Shown: positions 32,964 to 44,391 of the stretch, in pieces
How positions within the stretch are numbered: position 1 is the first letter of the stretch
Layout of the letters: each line of letters starts with the position of its first letter
Origin: Bidens hawaiensis
Taxonomy: Eukaryota; Streptophyta; Magnoliopsida; Asterales; Asteraceae
Direction: 5' to 3'
DNA: 64,000 nt
Assembly (NCBI GenBank): GCA_021521415.1
Contig: JAIQDT010000172.1
Coordinates: forward strand, 1,178,001-1,242,000
The notes under the pieces: model-generated
Database searches by the model: none
What the model saw: only the letters and a program-made list of their open reading frames with translations
What the model was told of the DNA's origin: nothing
Made by a program: the position numbers and the translations under genes

Positions 32964-33782
32964 GTGGTTACTGGTAAGTTCCCTGTGAACGACTGTTTTG
33001 CTTCTGTTTTGTTTGACACTGGAGCTGATAGGAGGTTTGTGTCGAAAGCCTTGGGTATACTCTTAGACTTAACTCCAACCCCGTTAGATGCTAAGTTTCC
33101 TGTTGAATTAGCCGACGGTAAGTCTATAGAAACAACTCATGTACTAGCGGGATGTAAGTTGAAACTGTCAGGTCATATTTTCGATATCGACCTCATACCC
33201 TTTGCGCTTGGTTGTTTCGACGTCGTTGTCGGCATGGACTGGCTATCCGAGAATAGAGCTGAGATTATATGTCACGACAAGGTAGTCCATATCACTACCT
33301 CTTCTGGAGATATCATATCGATACAGGGCGAGAAGAACGGCATGACAATAAGCGTCATCACCCTCATGAAGGCGCAGAAATATTTACGAAAGGGGCATCC
33401 GGCGATTTTAGCTCATATTGTCGAGAAACCAGTGGAGGAGAAGCGAATCGAAGACATATCGATTGTGCGAGATTTTCCGGAAGTCTTTCCGGAGGATTTG
33501 CCTGGACTCCCACCTATTCGACAAGTCGAGTTCCAAATCGAATTAGCCCCCGGTGCAGCACCCATAGCACGAGCCCCGTATCGGCTCGCACCGGCAGAGC
33601 TTCAGGAGTTGTCCACTCAACTACAAGACTTGTTGGATAAAGGTTTCATCCGACCTAGCTCATCACCATGGGGAGCCCCTGTCTTATTTGTTCGAAAGAA
33701 GGACGGGACTTTCCGCATGTGCATTAACTATCGGGAGCTTAACAAGGTAACGATCAAGAACTGTTATCCCCTACCGAATTGA
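32964..33782 (+). pseudogene. D protease and RT N-terminus
   Basis: A 272-codon open stretch. [20 protein letters not shown] has an intact DTG protease motif; [20 protein letters not shown] follows, then the linker [20 protein letters not shown] and RT fingers ([34 protein letters not shown]). It ends in a frameshift at 33779. Better preserved than E's copy, whose DTG is DTR. Confidence 0.85.
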
Positions 33783-34983
33783 TGATCTGTTCGACCAACT
33801 TCAAGGATCGAGTTACTACTCGAAGATCGATCTGAGATCTGGTTAACATCAATTAAGAGTGCGCGAAGAAGAAATTTTAAAGACGGATTTCAGAACTCGG
33901 TACGGTCAATATGAGTTTTCGGTTATGCCTTTTGGCTTAACCAACGCACCATCCGTATTTATGGATCTCATGAACAGAGTATGCAAGGCGTAACTCGAGA
34001 AGTTTGTGATTGTTTTCATTGATGATATCCTCGTCTACTCCAAGAACAAGACCGACCATGAAGAACACCTGAGGTTAATCCTGGAATTGCTAAAGAAGGA
34101 ACAACTGTACGCTAAACTCTCGAAATGCGAATTTTGGCTTCGCTAGGTTCACTTCTTAGGGCATGTGATCAATAAGAATGGTATCCATGTCAATCCAGGC
34201 AAGGTAGAGGCCATCAAAAACTGGGAAGCACCTAAGACTCCGACTGAGGTGCGACAATTCTTAGGACTGGCTGGCTACTACCGACGTTTCATCGAGGGAT
34301 TTTCAAAGATTGCTCAATCTATCACCGCATTGACGCACAAGGGTACTAAGTACAATTGGGGTGATGCGCAGGAATCTGCCTTCCAACTGCTGAAAACCAA
34401 ACTCTGTAGCGCCCCTATCCAAGCCCTCCCCGAGGGAACGAAAAATTTTGAGGTGCATTGTAACGCATCGATACAGGGTCTCGGTTGCGTGTTGATGCAA
34501 CTCGAGAAAGTTATAGCCTATGCCTCTCGACAAATACGGATTCATGAGAAGAAATACACGACCCATGACTTAGAACTCAGAGCTGTGGTGTTTGCTCTTA
34601 AGATATGGAGGCATTACTTGTACGGTACCAAGTTTACCATTTACACCGACCACAAGAGCCTCCAACATATCTACGATTAAAAGGAGTTGAACATGCGACA
34701 GCATCGTTGGGTTGAGCTACTTAAGGATTATGACTGTGTCATCAAGTACCACCCGGGCAAGGCCAATGTAGTGGCCGATGCTCTCAGCAGAAAAGAAACT
34801 GATAAGCCTAGACGGGTGCCAGCATTACAACTCATGATTCACGCCAACTTACCTGATCAGATTCGTGATGCTCAACTCGAAGCGCTGAAAGACGATAACC
34901 TCCCATCAGAGCTCATGCGAGGCATGGATAAGCAGCTTGAAACCAAATCGGACGGGGTCCGATATTTTGAAAACCGGATTTGG
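33783..34983 (+). pseudogene. D RT palm and RNase H
   Basis: Palm with [17 protein letters not shown], catalytic [11 protein letters not shown] (about 34018-34050), [20 protein letters not shown], then RNase H with [17 protein letters not shown] and the Tekay-like [20 protein letters not shown]. The first RNase H Asp region reads CNAS rather than CDAS. Stops at about 33992, 34144-34146 (CAG to TAG type) and 34678-34680 (CAA to TAA type). Confidence 0.85.
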
Positions 34984-35990
34984 GTCCCTTGATACAGAAA
35001 CTGGAGGAATCTGGTGAGGGACGAAACACACAAGTCCCGATATTCCATTCACCATGGCTCAGATAAAATATACCATGACCTAAAAAGGCACTTTACTGGT
35101 GGCCAAACATGAAAGCCGACATTGCCACCTACGTGAGCAAATGTTTGACTTGTGCAAGAGTCAAAGTGGAATATCAGAAACCATCTGGTCTGCTACAGCA
35201 ACCGGAACTCCCAACGTGGAAATGGGAACACATTTCCATGGATTTCATCATGGGATTACCCAAAACACCAACGGGATGCGATACCATCTTGGTGATCATT
35301 GACCGGTTGACGAAGTCTACACATTTCTTAGCGATCAAGGAATCGGACAAAATGGAATGACTGACTCGCATCTATATGAAAGAAGTAGTGTCTAGACACG
35401 GAGTGCCTGTCTCAATCATATCTGATTGAGATTCCCGTTTCACTTCTCACTTTTGGAAGTCACTACAGAGTGCCCTAGGCACCCGCCTTGATATGAGCAC
35501 AACATACCATCCTCAAACGGATGGGCAAAGTGAACGCACCATTCAGACCTTGGAAGACATGTTGTGTGCATGTGTGTTGGATTACGGAAAAAAGTTGGGA
35601 ACCCCACTTGCCCTTGGTAGTGTTTTCGCATAATAATAGCTACCACGCAAGCATTAAAGCAGCGCCGTTTGAAACGTTGTACGGACGAAAGTGTCGATCA
35701 CCTCTTTGCTGGGCAGAAGTGGGTGATAGCCAAATCACTGGTCCCGAACTAGTGCTCGAAACCTCTGAAAAGATTGTCTAAATCCGAACCGCATGGCAGC
35801 AGCACGAGATCGCCAAAAGAGTTACACCGACAAGCGCCGAAAACCTTTGGAATTCCAAGTGAACGACCAAGTTTTACTCAAAGTCTCACCTTAGAAAGGT
35901 GTAGTTCGCTTTGGAAAGTGAAACAAACTCAACCCACGATACGTTGTTCCATACCGGATAACGGAACGCGTTGGTCCGGTAGCATACCGA
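34984..35990 (+). pseudogene. D integrase
   Basis: HHCC region ([16 protein letters not shown], then CLTCARV), catalytic core with Asp in [16 protein letters not shown], second Asp before [10 protein letters not shown] (a TGA sits beside it where Arg is expected), and Glu in [18 protein letters not shown]. Frameshifts near 35095 and 35580 and further stops follow. The last part includes [19 protein letters not shown]. Confidence 0.8.
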
Positions 35991-36275
35991 TTGGATTTAC
36001 CAACAGAACTGAGTGGCGTACATAACGTTTTCCATGTATCCAACTTGAAGAAATGCCTTTCTGACGAAACCCAAGCAGTTCCTTTGGGCGATTTGCAAGT
36101 TGATGAACAGCTACGCTTCATCGAAGAACCAGTCGAAGTTTTGGATTGGGAAACCAAAACACTCAAGCACAGCAAAATTCCAATCGTTAAAGTTCGTTGG
36201 AACTCGAGAAGTGGACCAGAGTTCACGTGGGAACGCGAGGATCAAATGATGAAAAAGTATCCTCACCTTTTTTAA
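35991..36275 (+). pseudogene. D integrase C-terminus and chromodomain-like region
   Basis: DLPTELSGVHNVFHVSNLKK is the typical gypsy integrase tail. The end EEPVEVLDWETKTLKHSKIP, then VKVRWNSRSGPEFTWEREDQ, is the chromodomain-like module of Tekay/Del chromoviruses, thought to guide insertion to heterochromatin. It is open for 94 codons to TAA at 36273. Confidence 0.85.
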
Positions 36276-36345
36276 GGGTTGACCAAACACCGAAACCCGC
36301 GAAAGCCGACAAACCATCAGAAATCACCAGAGGTATGAATTAAAT

Positions 36346-36478
36346 TTCGGGACGAAATTTCTTTCTACTTGGGGATGATATGACAAACTGAAAATTTTTG
36401 CCTTTTTTTCAGACACCCATCACGACTTGACTCAAATTTTCAGGACGAAAATTCTTTCAACATGGGAATGATGTGACA
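36346..36478 (+). promoter_or_regulatory. D duplicated PPT/LTR-start region
   Basis: GGGACGAAATTTCTTTC...TTGGGGATGATATGACA (36347-36383) is repeated as AGGACGAAAATTCTTTC...ATGGGAATGATGTGACA just before the 3' LTR. Only the second copy abuts the real LTR. Confidence 0.7.
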
Positions 36479-38809
36479 CTCGTCAATTTCTGGTTAACTC
36501 CGTTAATTCAAACTTAAGATCACACGAACTGTAACGCATATCTCGTTACATTTAAACTAGGGCTTAGATGACGAATGACAATCACTACACAAGTAGTCTT
36601 TCGGAATTTCACCGAAACACACACGAGTCGACTCAAACCGTCGGTGAACAAACAATAAATATCATGAACAAGTATTTGATAATTATGTGTTACTTGGTAT
36701 TTACGTGTATAAAATAAAAAATGAATGGTATTAGCTAAATTGTGCAAGAAATTGAGTAACTAGAAGTGCAAGGGGTAAAGTGTAACATATCAAATACTTA
36801 AACAACTTAATTATCCTAACCCTAATTCCCCCCACCCTTCTCACGGCTGCTCTCCCTCCCCTCTCTCCCTTTGGCGATCGTTAACCCACACACACACACA
36901 TACAAAATAATTTCCAAGCTTGTGGTGAAGAATTGAAGGTGCTAGTAGGTAGTTTACACTCTCTCTACTCTAGTTATTGATTTAATTTCATGATTTAGCT
37001 TAATATACATAAACCCTAGATGTTAAAAATCATTGAGTGTTGATAGATTATGAATCTAGAGGGTTGCTTGCATGGTTAATGGTTCATAGAATGATTGTTT
37101 GTTGAGTTTTAATGAAAACTGATGCTGGACAGATTATTGAATTCGTGTTTGGATGACTTTAACTCAATGTTAATTACATGTTATGATGTGATTGTTGATT
37201 ATACAATATACTAGGTCGAGTCTAGTTTCTGAAAAGTCCGAGTTTGTAATTTTTGGACGTATAAAAGTTAGTTTTTATGATTTTACAAAACTGTTGTGCA
37301 AGGCTGATTCGGGAGACCTGCTGTTAGGCTATGTTGAAATTCATATATCTCATAAACTACAAGACCAAATAGGTTGGTTCCACTTCTGGAAGTTAATATT
37401 TTGAGTTAGGAATCTAACCCAATTGGTCTTGCATTAATTGGATTTGTCATTCAATGGGAATAACAAATAGCATTCTGTTGCGCATGATAATGATTGCTGT
37501 GTGTTTGCTGTGATGTTTTGATCATTGTCATAAAACCATATATGATAAAAATATAATAAAAATAGTTTTAGAAACCTAACTCATGTTTTCTTCTGTGATG
37601 ATATTTGGTGATTTATTTGACATGTTAGGATTTATTAATAAGAATAATCTTGTCGAGTGAAAATCTGCCTGGACAATTTAGCTGTTGTATTACATGAATT
37701 GTCATGAAAAGTGCATAACTGATCGATGATTGCTATGTTTTGACCAAATTGCCCTTGTGGGGGATAATTTCTAGTCATGTACAAGGATAATACTTGACAC
37801 TTAAGTAGTTTTTCACACATGTAACGTATCACCAACGTGTTTGTCGAGTCGCACTTATCTCAAGAATGGAACACGAAACGCATCTCATGCTTAAGTTATA
37901 TGTGTCGAGTCCAGGGACTCACTTGTAGTTTAAATACTTAGAAATCTCATTTTTGTTGTTAAAGCACTAGTGAGGATTTTTCTGTGAAGCACACCTCTCT
38001 CGGATTCTTTTTTATTTTCTTCGCAAACAGTGAGTTTCACGTCCCCTTTTTACTCTTTTTAAACGCTTTTATTTGGGGGAGATAACATACTCCAACGCTG
38101 TAGATTTTGTTAGTTTTTATATATCACTTGTAAGGCTAAATGACAAACAAACCAACCAAAGTCCTTCATAACATCGAACCGGTTAATATTTGGATAATAG
38201 CGACTCACTGTTGAGTAGTACTACTGGGTTTGACAACCCCCCCCCCCCAACTCTAAACTCGACTGTAGGTTGGGTGGGTGCAATCTTGGCTAACACATTA
38301 CCATGGTCGTGGTTGACATGGTGGCAAGGCAATTGATAAACAATCAGCTTCGGTGTCGAACACTTAGTAATACATGCTTGATAGGTTAGCTACCTATTGA
38401 TATATAATTGACTTAACACTATCTGGTAACGCAAAACGTAAACGTAAACGCAAACGCAAACGCTTTATTTGTTTAAACTTGTGAACTCACCAACCCCGTG
38501 TTGACACTTTTAGTATGTTATTCTCTAGTAGCCGAGGCGGGCGCGCGGTATAGGATCATGCATTCGCTAAACACAATCGCTTGAAAACTTCTTTTAATTT
38601 TTATCTTAATAACTTGGGTTTTTGAGTCGTCCTGTGTGGCGCAAACTTTTTGGTTTACAAATTTACGCTTCCGCATTTTATTTAAGACTTAATGTCTTGT
38701 TGGTTTAAAAACTTTAAACATGGTGTTTGATTATAACTAATGATTCTGATCCTGTTAGTTCACACCCTCTGACGGTAAAACTCCATTAGTGGATTTTGAG
38801 GTTGTGACA
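36474..38809 (+). repeat. D 3' LTR
   Basis: 2336 bp, TGACACTCGTCAATTTCTGG ... GAGGTTGTGACA. Full length compared with the 5' LTR and close to E's LTR. A possible TATA element is GTATAAAAG near 37258-37266. No genes. Confidence 0.9.
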
Positions 38810-39315
38810 CTTTTGCTTTTCGAGTACACTTTGTGTCTAGAACCCAACTCTAGCAAACTTTACTTGCTGAACAAGTGTCTCGGGCACACTATGTGTAACA
38901 GTTTATTTAACTGATTATTTGCTAACTATTTACACTTTTCGACTAAGGTTTTTGATAAGTTGAGTTATCCGAGTAAGGAAAGTAATTAGAAGTATGTTAT
39001 CTATTCGGGTATCTTAGTTGATTCCTAGCAAGGTTGTCTAATTGTTGTTTTATACTTGATTATTTAACTTGTGATTCAATTCTCGAGCAATCTTGTATTT
39101 CGAGTAAGCTTCCTTCATTTTAAATTACTTCTAAGAACTTTAAAATTTGTACACTGAAAGAAGTAAGCTTTGTGAAAGTGGAATATACCTAGCAAGCTTT
39201 GTAATCTGACAAGTGATATAATTCCGAGCAAGGTTTGCTAACCGAACTCTATCGAGTAAGGTTTTTAAGTGTTAAATATTTTTGGATAAGGTTAATGTAT
39301 GACAGCTATTAACTC
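38810..39315 (+). other. Element A spacer, motif-rich part (second piece)
   Basis: Non-coding continuation of A between D and B, with CGAGTACACTTT, CTAGCAAACTTT, CGAGCAAGGTTT and similar words. Ends AACTC, the B target site. Confidence 0.8.
39311..39315. repeat. B target-site duplication, left (AACTC)
   Basis: Identical to 57195-57199. Confidence 0.85.
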
Positions 39316-40486
39316 TGTTGAGTCAAAGATTTGACCAGAATGAAGTATATGGAAGATTGGAATCTTCTCAACCTCCTCAGAATTCGCTAAGTATGGATCC
39401 GGGCACACCTTAGACATCCGAGCAAGGTTTTACTTAGCCGGGTATGATATTTTGTCTACCGGGCAAGGTTTACTTCAAGTAGTCTTCTTTAGTGGTTATC
39501 CGAGCAAGGTTTGCAAATTAGTGTATTGCCGAGCAAGGTTCACTAGTTTATGTAAATCCGGGCAAGGTTCACTTTATCAAGCAAGTCTGTTCTTCAGAGC
39601 CAAGTATATTACTCTTCCGAGTAAGGTTTGGTTAACCAAGTCCAAGAAGCTAAGTGATTGGAAGACCGGGCAAGGTATTCATTAACAAGTATGGTCCAAG
39701 TATGCTTGATGATCTAAATGAATATCTCTAAGTAATATCGGGCAAGGTTCAGCTCAAGCAAGGAATAGTACTCCCGAATACACTTTGCTAATAAGTTATT
39801 TTATAGCAAAGAGCTGAAATGGATCATTGAAGAACAAGGTTGCTCATAAGGATTTGTCGGAAAAAGTTTGACAAAGCCAAGAAGACTGAAGTCTACTCGG
39901 TGAGTATTTTACTTGGTAAATACTCTTCAAGTAAAGTTTACCCGGAAACTGATTTCGAGTACACTTCTATGTTACCAAGTCCTGAAGGATGGCAGAGTAC
40001 ACAGCGAACTCGGAAAATGAAGATTTATGAAAAGCCTACCCGGAAGACTTGTTTTACACTTAGTTTATTTTGAATATGTATGATTGTATTTAGGGTTTCT
40101 AGAAGGAATGACAGCTGTCCTAGGTTGGCAGGCCTATAAATAGAATGTTTAGGGCACGCCGCCAAAGGGACACACATAGACAGAGAAAGACACATTTATT
40201 GAGAGAATATCGTGTGACAGCTGTCCTAGGATTCCTAAAACCCTAAATCGATTATCCACTTTGTATGATGAAAATTATATGGATGGAAATCTTTTGAGTG
40301 AATCCTGTGTGTGCTTTCTACCTTTGATTATTCATAGCAACCGTATGTTTGTTATTGATTCCGCCTTTAACAAACGGATATCTTTCTAAATATAGCAACC
40401 CGTCATTAACTCTCTTGTCGGCACATTAATCTGTGTGAGTTATGACATGATTAAGTAAGATCCATCTGAAATCGAGGGGCCTGACA
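39316..40486 (+). repeat. B 5' LTR
   Basis: 1171 bp, TGTTGAGTCAAAGATTTGAC ... GAGGGGCCTGACA. U3 is packed with CCGGGCAAGGTT, CGAGCAAGGTT and CCGGGCACACC words, the same words as in the pol-env spacer. TATA box at 40135. Confidence 0.95.
40135..40143 (+). promoter_or_regulatory. B 5' LTR TATA box
   Basis: TATAAATAG, conserved in the 3' LTR (56844, TATAAATAA) and in A's LTR (62623). ACAGCTGTCCTAGG occurs both upstream (about 40110) and downstream (about 40216). Confidence 0.8.
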
Positions 40487-40488
40487 AG

Positions 40489-40500
40489 TGGTATCAGAGC
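40489..40500 (+). promoter_or_regulatory. B primer binding site (tRNA-iMet)
   Basis: TGGTATCAGAGC two bases after the LTR end. Confidence 0.95.
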
Positions 40501-40789
40501 TTGTTACTACTATTTTGGAAAGATTGTTGCTGATTGAAGATTTGAAGAAGAATGACGTAAGCAGACCACTGTTCGATTGATTTGTGATGTCAGCAGCCCT
40601 GTTTTCATTTTTCTTCCAGATCTACAATCTACCGGTGTTTTCTCTTCCTTATTTCAATTAAAGTTCTAATCTTTATATCTAAATATTGTTCTAAACACAT
40701 CAGACACATCAGATTTGAGCATTCTGTTTTCAGATTTGATTATTTTGAAACCCTGTTTTTACAAAGAAACTGATTTTTGATTTCTCAAA
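40501..40789 (+). other. B leader between PBS and gag
   Basis: 289 bp, T-rich, no ORF. Presumed untranslated and packaging region of the element RNA. Confidence 0.6.
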
Positions 40790-42085
40790 ATGTCTGGATA
40801 TGAGGAACAAGAGGTGTCTACTAACAAGATACCAAGGTTGTATGGACAGGAAAACTTTACCAAGTGGAAAGTACTCTTTGAAGCAGCCGTATGCTACAAT
40901 GATATTGATATGTGGAACTCCATCAAGAATGGTCCACAAGCTGCTGTTGAAGAAGGTGCAAATGCAGCTGCAACTGCTGCAGTAAGAGAAAGAATGAGAA
41001 AAGTGGATGACAAAGCCTTAGCTATGATTAAGCTAGGTTTGTCTTGGGAGATTTTGACCAAGGTGGCACATCACACAACTGCCAAGAAAATGTATGATGC
41101 CATCCTTGAGAAGTATGAAGGGAATACTGAACTAAAGAACATAAAGAAGCAAAGATTGAAGCAACAGTTGGAAAGGTTCAAGTATAAGGAAGGAGAGAGG
41201 TTGAAATCAATACTAGAACGTTTTCTAAGTATTGTGAATGAGTTGAGGACAACTGATTATGTAATGACTGACTTTGATTTAAATACAAAGTTACTCAACT
41301 CAATGCCAAAAGAATGGTATACTGCTTGCAAGTTCATCCTTCAGAAGCATAATTTCAATGAATTGAAACTGGATGATGTAGTATGCTTTCTTCAGGCTGC
41401 AGAACTTGAAATGATAGAGAATGAGATGATTAAGGAAGATAGACCCTGCTTCAATGTTTCAAATGCATTGATTGCACCCATGGGAAATCTGTCTACCAAG
41501 AATCAACAGCAAATTCCCATTATTGAAGAACCAGCTAAACATAATGTTGTTACTCCAAAATCTTTCATTGGAGGTAGCACAAGTAATCAAGGAAATCAGC
41601 AGAGGTTCAATGTGCAACTGATTGATGATACTGAAACTGCCTCAATGGCAAGTGGGAATGTGCATCACTCTAGTGGTGTAAATGGTCAAAACAATGAAAC
41701 AAAAGCATTGCTGTCTATGTTTACTGAGTCATATAATGCATTTGTTGCAAAGAACCTAATTCACACAAGTGTGGTACAAGATGATTTAGAGCAAATTGAT
41801 GCAGATGACTTGGAAGACATGGATTTGAAGTGGCAAGCTGCCATGTTGGGTTTGAGAAGTAAAAGGCTGTATAACAGAACTGGTAGGTCTCTGGTTTCTG
41901 GACCTAATGACAGGATTGGATTTGACAGGTCAAAAGCAATCTGCTACAATTGTCAGCAACCAGGTCATTTTGCAAGAGAATGCAATCAACCAAGAAACTT
42001 TCAAATGAATCAATACCAGAATCAACAACCAGGAGGTCAGCAGCAATATCAACAAAATCAACCAAGAGGTCAGCAGCATTACTAA
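40790..42085 (+). CDS. B GAG N-terminal part (capsid, zinc knuckle 1)
   Basis: A 431-codon open stretch from ATG (MSGYEEQEVSTNKIPRLYGQ). Residues about 20-230 form the copia-type gag domain (FTKWKVLFEAAVCYNDIDMW, LNSMPKEWYTACKFILQ). Residues 385-398 are an intact CCHC knuckle, CYNCQQPGHFAREC, followed by a Gln/Asn-rich tail. It ends at a TAA (42083-42085) where a Gln codon is expected from the surrounding Gln-rich run. GAG continues past it after two frameshifts, so this is the truncated front of a much longer protein of about 1190 codons. Confidence 0.85.
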   Translation: MSGYEEQEVSTNKIPRLYGQENFTKWKVLFEAAVCYNDIDMWNSIKNGPQAAVEEGANAAATAAVRERMRKVDDKALAMIKLGLSWEILTKVAHHTTAKKMYDAILEKYEGNTELKNIKKQRLKQQLERFKYKEGERLKSILERFLSIVNELRTTDYVMTDFDLNTKLLNSMPKEWYTACKFILQKHNFNELKLDDVVCFLQAAELEMIENEMIKEDRPCFNVSNALIAPMGNLSTKNQQQIPIIEEPAKHNVVTPKSFIGGSTSNQGNQQRFNVQLIDDTETASMASGNVHHSSGVNGQNNETKALLSMFTESYNAFVAKNLIHTSVVQDDLEQIDADDLEDMDLKWQAAMLGLRSKRLYNRTGRSLVSGPNDRIGFDRSKAICYNCQQPGHFARECNQPRNFQMNQYQNQQPGGQQQYQQNQPRGQQHY

Positions 42086-43454
42086 CAAAATCAGCAAAGA
42101 TTCAACAACAACCACAATCAAATGAACAACTTAACAACTTCAATCCCAACAACAATTACAACCCCAACTTCAACAACTTTCAGCCTCAAATGAATAATCA
42201 ACAACAAAGTATGCAACAGACTCAAGGTTTTCAAATGAATAACAATCAAAACCTTCAAGCAGCTCAAAATGTTCCAAACAACACTGTTCCAACAAATCAA
42301 AATCAGATCAGAAATCAAGGAAATGTGGCAGTCACTACACAGCATGAAGGAAATTTGATTGGAGCAATCATGAAGAGGACATTGAAGATGATATCAAGAA
42401 AGCAAATGTGGCATTCATGGCCATAATTGAGAAAGAAAAAGGATCATCATCTCAGGTACACTCTGCTCCTACTGTTGATTTAAATGAACTTATCATTGAA
42501 TTGAGAACAAAAGTAGGCAAGCTGGAAAGTGAGTGTTTTAGAAAACAAAGTATCAACAATGGGTATGAGGCAAGTGAGATGATCAGTGAAGAAAAGATTA
42601 AAAGCCTTGAAGATGATTGCATGATCAATTACAAAACTCAAACTAGATACATCACTGAGATTGATGGATTAAAGAAGATGTTGGTTGAAGAAAAGGTGCA
42701 AAACACAAGACTGAAGGTTGAAACTGAATTTCTAAAGAATTTGGTCTCAACAGGAAATATATGTGGTATACTGAACCAGGTGAAGGACCAAGAAAAATAC
42801 AAAGCAGTTCCACCTCCATTCAACAACAACTTCATGCCAAAAGTTGACAAAGAGAAAAGAGATGCATACTTGCAACAATTCAGAGATGTCTTTCAAGACA
42901 AGGAAGAATTTGTTTATTTGTACAAAAAGGTAGAAGTGAATGAAGAAGGAGAGTTTGTGATTAAGGAAGAAGTAAAAGAGGATAAGTCAATTGGAGTTCA
43001 AGTCTCTGAGAATGACTTTGATTCAGTTGAATTGGATCAAGATGACTTAAGTAATTTGAGTGATCAAATTACTGAAGAGGAAATCAAAGCTGCTGAAAGA
43101 GGAAGAAAATATAAGAAACCTGAATCTGTTGATAAACTTCCAATGTATCCACCAGTCCCACCAAGATTGAAGAAACAGAATGATAAAATGAAAAGAGAAC
43201 ATGTTTCTTTTGACATTTGTGAAAGGAGGAAGATAAACTACAATGCAGTCAGACCACCAAGTAAGGCTGTATTGGGTAGGATAAAGCAGAACAACAAAAA
43301 GAAGATGGTGACTGAAAAAGTTGATACAGAAAATTTTATCCCAGTTTATCCAATGTTTTCTAGTCATGAGGTGTTGGATGTTGGAGAAGTGGAAACTATG
43401 AAAGAGTATGAGAAAAGACAAGGGTTAGAGAAAGCAGTGATGAAGAACCTATGA
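42086..43454 (+). pseudogene. B GAG middle part (Asn/Gln-rich, then coiled coil)
   Basis: After the premature stop the Gln/Asn-rich stretch continues in another frame (NNNYNPNFNNFQPQMNNQQQ), then shifts again near 42365. From 42408, 348 codons are open: a heptad-rich coiled coil (ELRTKVGKLESECFRKQ, GLKKMLVEEKVQNTRLKVE), PPPFNNNFMPKVDKEKRDAY, and acidic and basic stretches, to a frameshift near 43430. No enzyme motif. This domain is also in A and is much larger than in ordinary copia GAGs. Confidence 0.75.
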
Positions 43455-44368
43455 TTATTGAGAAAGTTGTCTTTGTCAAAAGCAAACTTGAAAGACAAGA
43501 CATTAAGATTGAGGAGTTTGTGCCATTCTCAATTAACTTTGATAGCTTAAAGAATCAGAAGACTCTAGGAGTCAAGTCACCTAAGCCAAGTGAAAGATTC
43601 AAGAAACCAAAAGAACATGAAATATTCAAAGGCAAGGTTTGGTGCAAAAGGTGTGATGAATATGGTCACCACACAGACTCATGCAATGAGAGATTGAAGT
43701 TTCAACCATTTCATGTCCCAGATGGAACAAAGTATGGCCAAGAACAGAAGTATGATGTATATCTGGGAAAAGGAAAGGTGTGTGGAAATGAAACCATGAA
43801 CAGAGAAGAAAAGAAAGCTGAAGTGACAACAAAGAAACAAATGACTAAATCAGTAAGAAGAAGTGAGTCTTCTAAGAAAAATGAGAAATTGGTGAAGAAG
43901 AATTATCAGCCTGTGGAAATCAGACAAGACAGTCAATCAGTCAAATCTGATGGTTCTCAAGGATCATCAAACAGTGAGATAACAAGAAGAAAAGATGCAC
44001 ATTCTAGAAAAAAACCAACAGAACTCACTGGTGATGAGAAGTTTCTACTAAAGCATGGATATGAACCACATGGTTTCCTTTGGAAACCTAAGACTGAGAG
44101 TAAAATTGAGCAAGTTGCTGATGTGAGAGACTACTCTGAGAAGAAGGACTATGTGATAAAGGAGTATGCCACTGACTTAGCTAAATACCAGTGTCCAACC
44201 ACACTTGTTAAAACTCCAAGAGAGTATGGTTATTAAACTGATAATTCAGACAACTTAGAATTGACTCATGAAGATCCTAAACCAACAACACTCACTTCCC
44301 AAGCTGTGTCTGAAACTGAATCAGATGAGCTGCAAGTTGATAAGGCTTGCACTTCATCATTCAACTAA
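43451..44368 (+). pseudogene. B GAG C-terminal part with zinc knuckle 2
   Basis: Open from 43451 to 44236, then TAA (Glu in A), continuing in frame to the natural stop TAA at 44366-44368 after SSFN. An intact second CCHC site, CKRCDEYGHHTDSC, lies at 43643-43684, about 570 codons after the first. Next come Lys/Ser-rich DNA and KPTELTGDEKFLLKHGYEP. A's copy of this knuckle has lost one Cys. Confidence 0.8.
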
Positions 44369-44391
44369 TCAAACTTTCTTTATGTGTGCAG
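44369..44391 (+). promoter_or_regulatory. gag-pol junction with acceptor-like sequence (B)
   Basis: TCAAACTTTCTTTATGTGTGCAG precedes GAACAGTCCACTCC in pieces matching A's junction. Pyrimidine tract plus GCAG at the same place in two copies suggests a 3' splice site for a pol mRNA; unproven. Confidence 0.35.

Larger units (their letters stand above)
29421..38809 (+). mobile_element. D: complete Ty3/gypsy (Tekay-type chromovirus), degenerate
   Basis: 9.4 kb: 5' LTR, tRNA-iMet primer site, ORF0, GAG, protease, RT, RNase H, integrase, chromodomain-like end, duplicated PPT region, 3' LTR. Same family as E. The 5' LTR is about 1.15 kb shorter than the 3' LTR through an internal deletion. Flanks TTTTA and CTTTT do not give a clear TSD. 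Multiple stops and frameshifts in every gene. Confidence 0.9.

Noticed and set aside
37192..37404. 70-codon ORF repeated at 15891-16103
   Set aside because: Lies at the same place in the LTRs of D and E; non-coding LTR sequence with chance open frame.
39452..39685. 77-codon ORF duplicated at 56146-56379
   Set aside because: Chance frame through the motif array of B's two LTRs.
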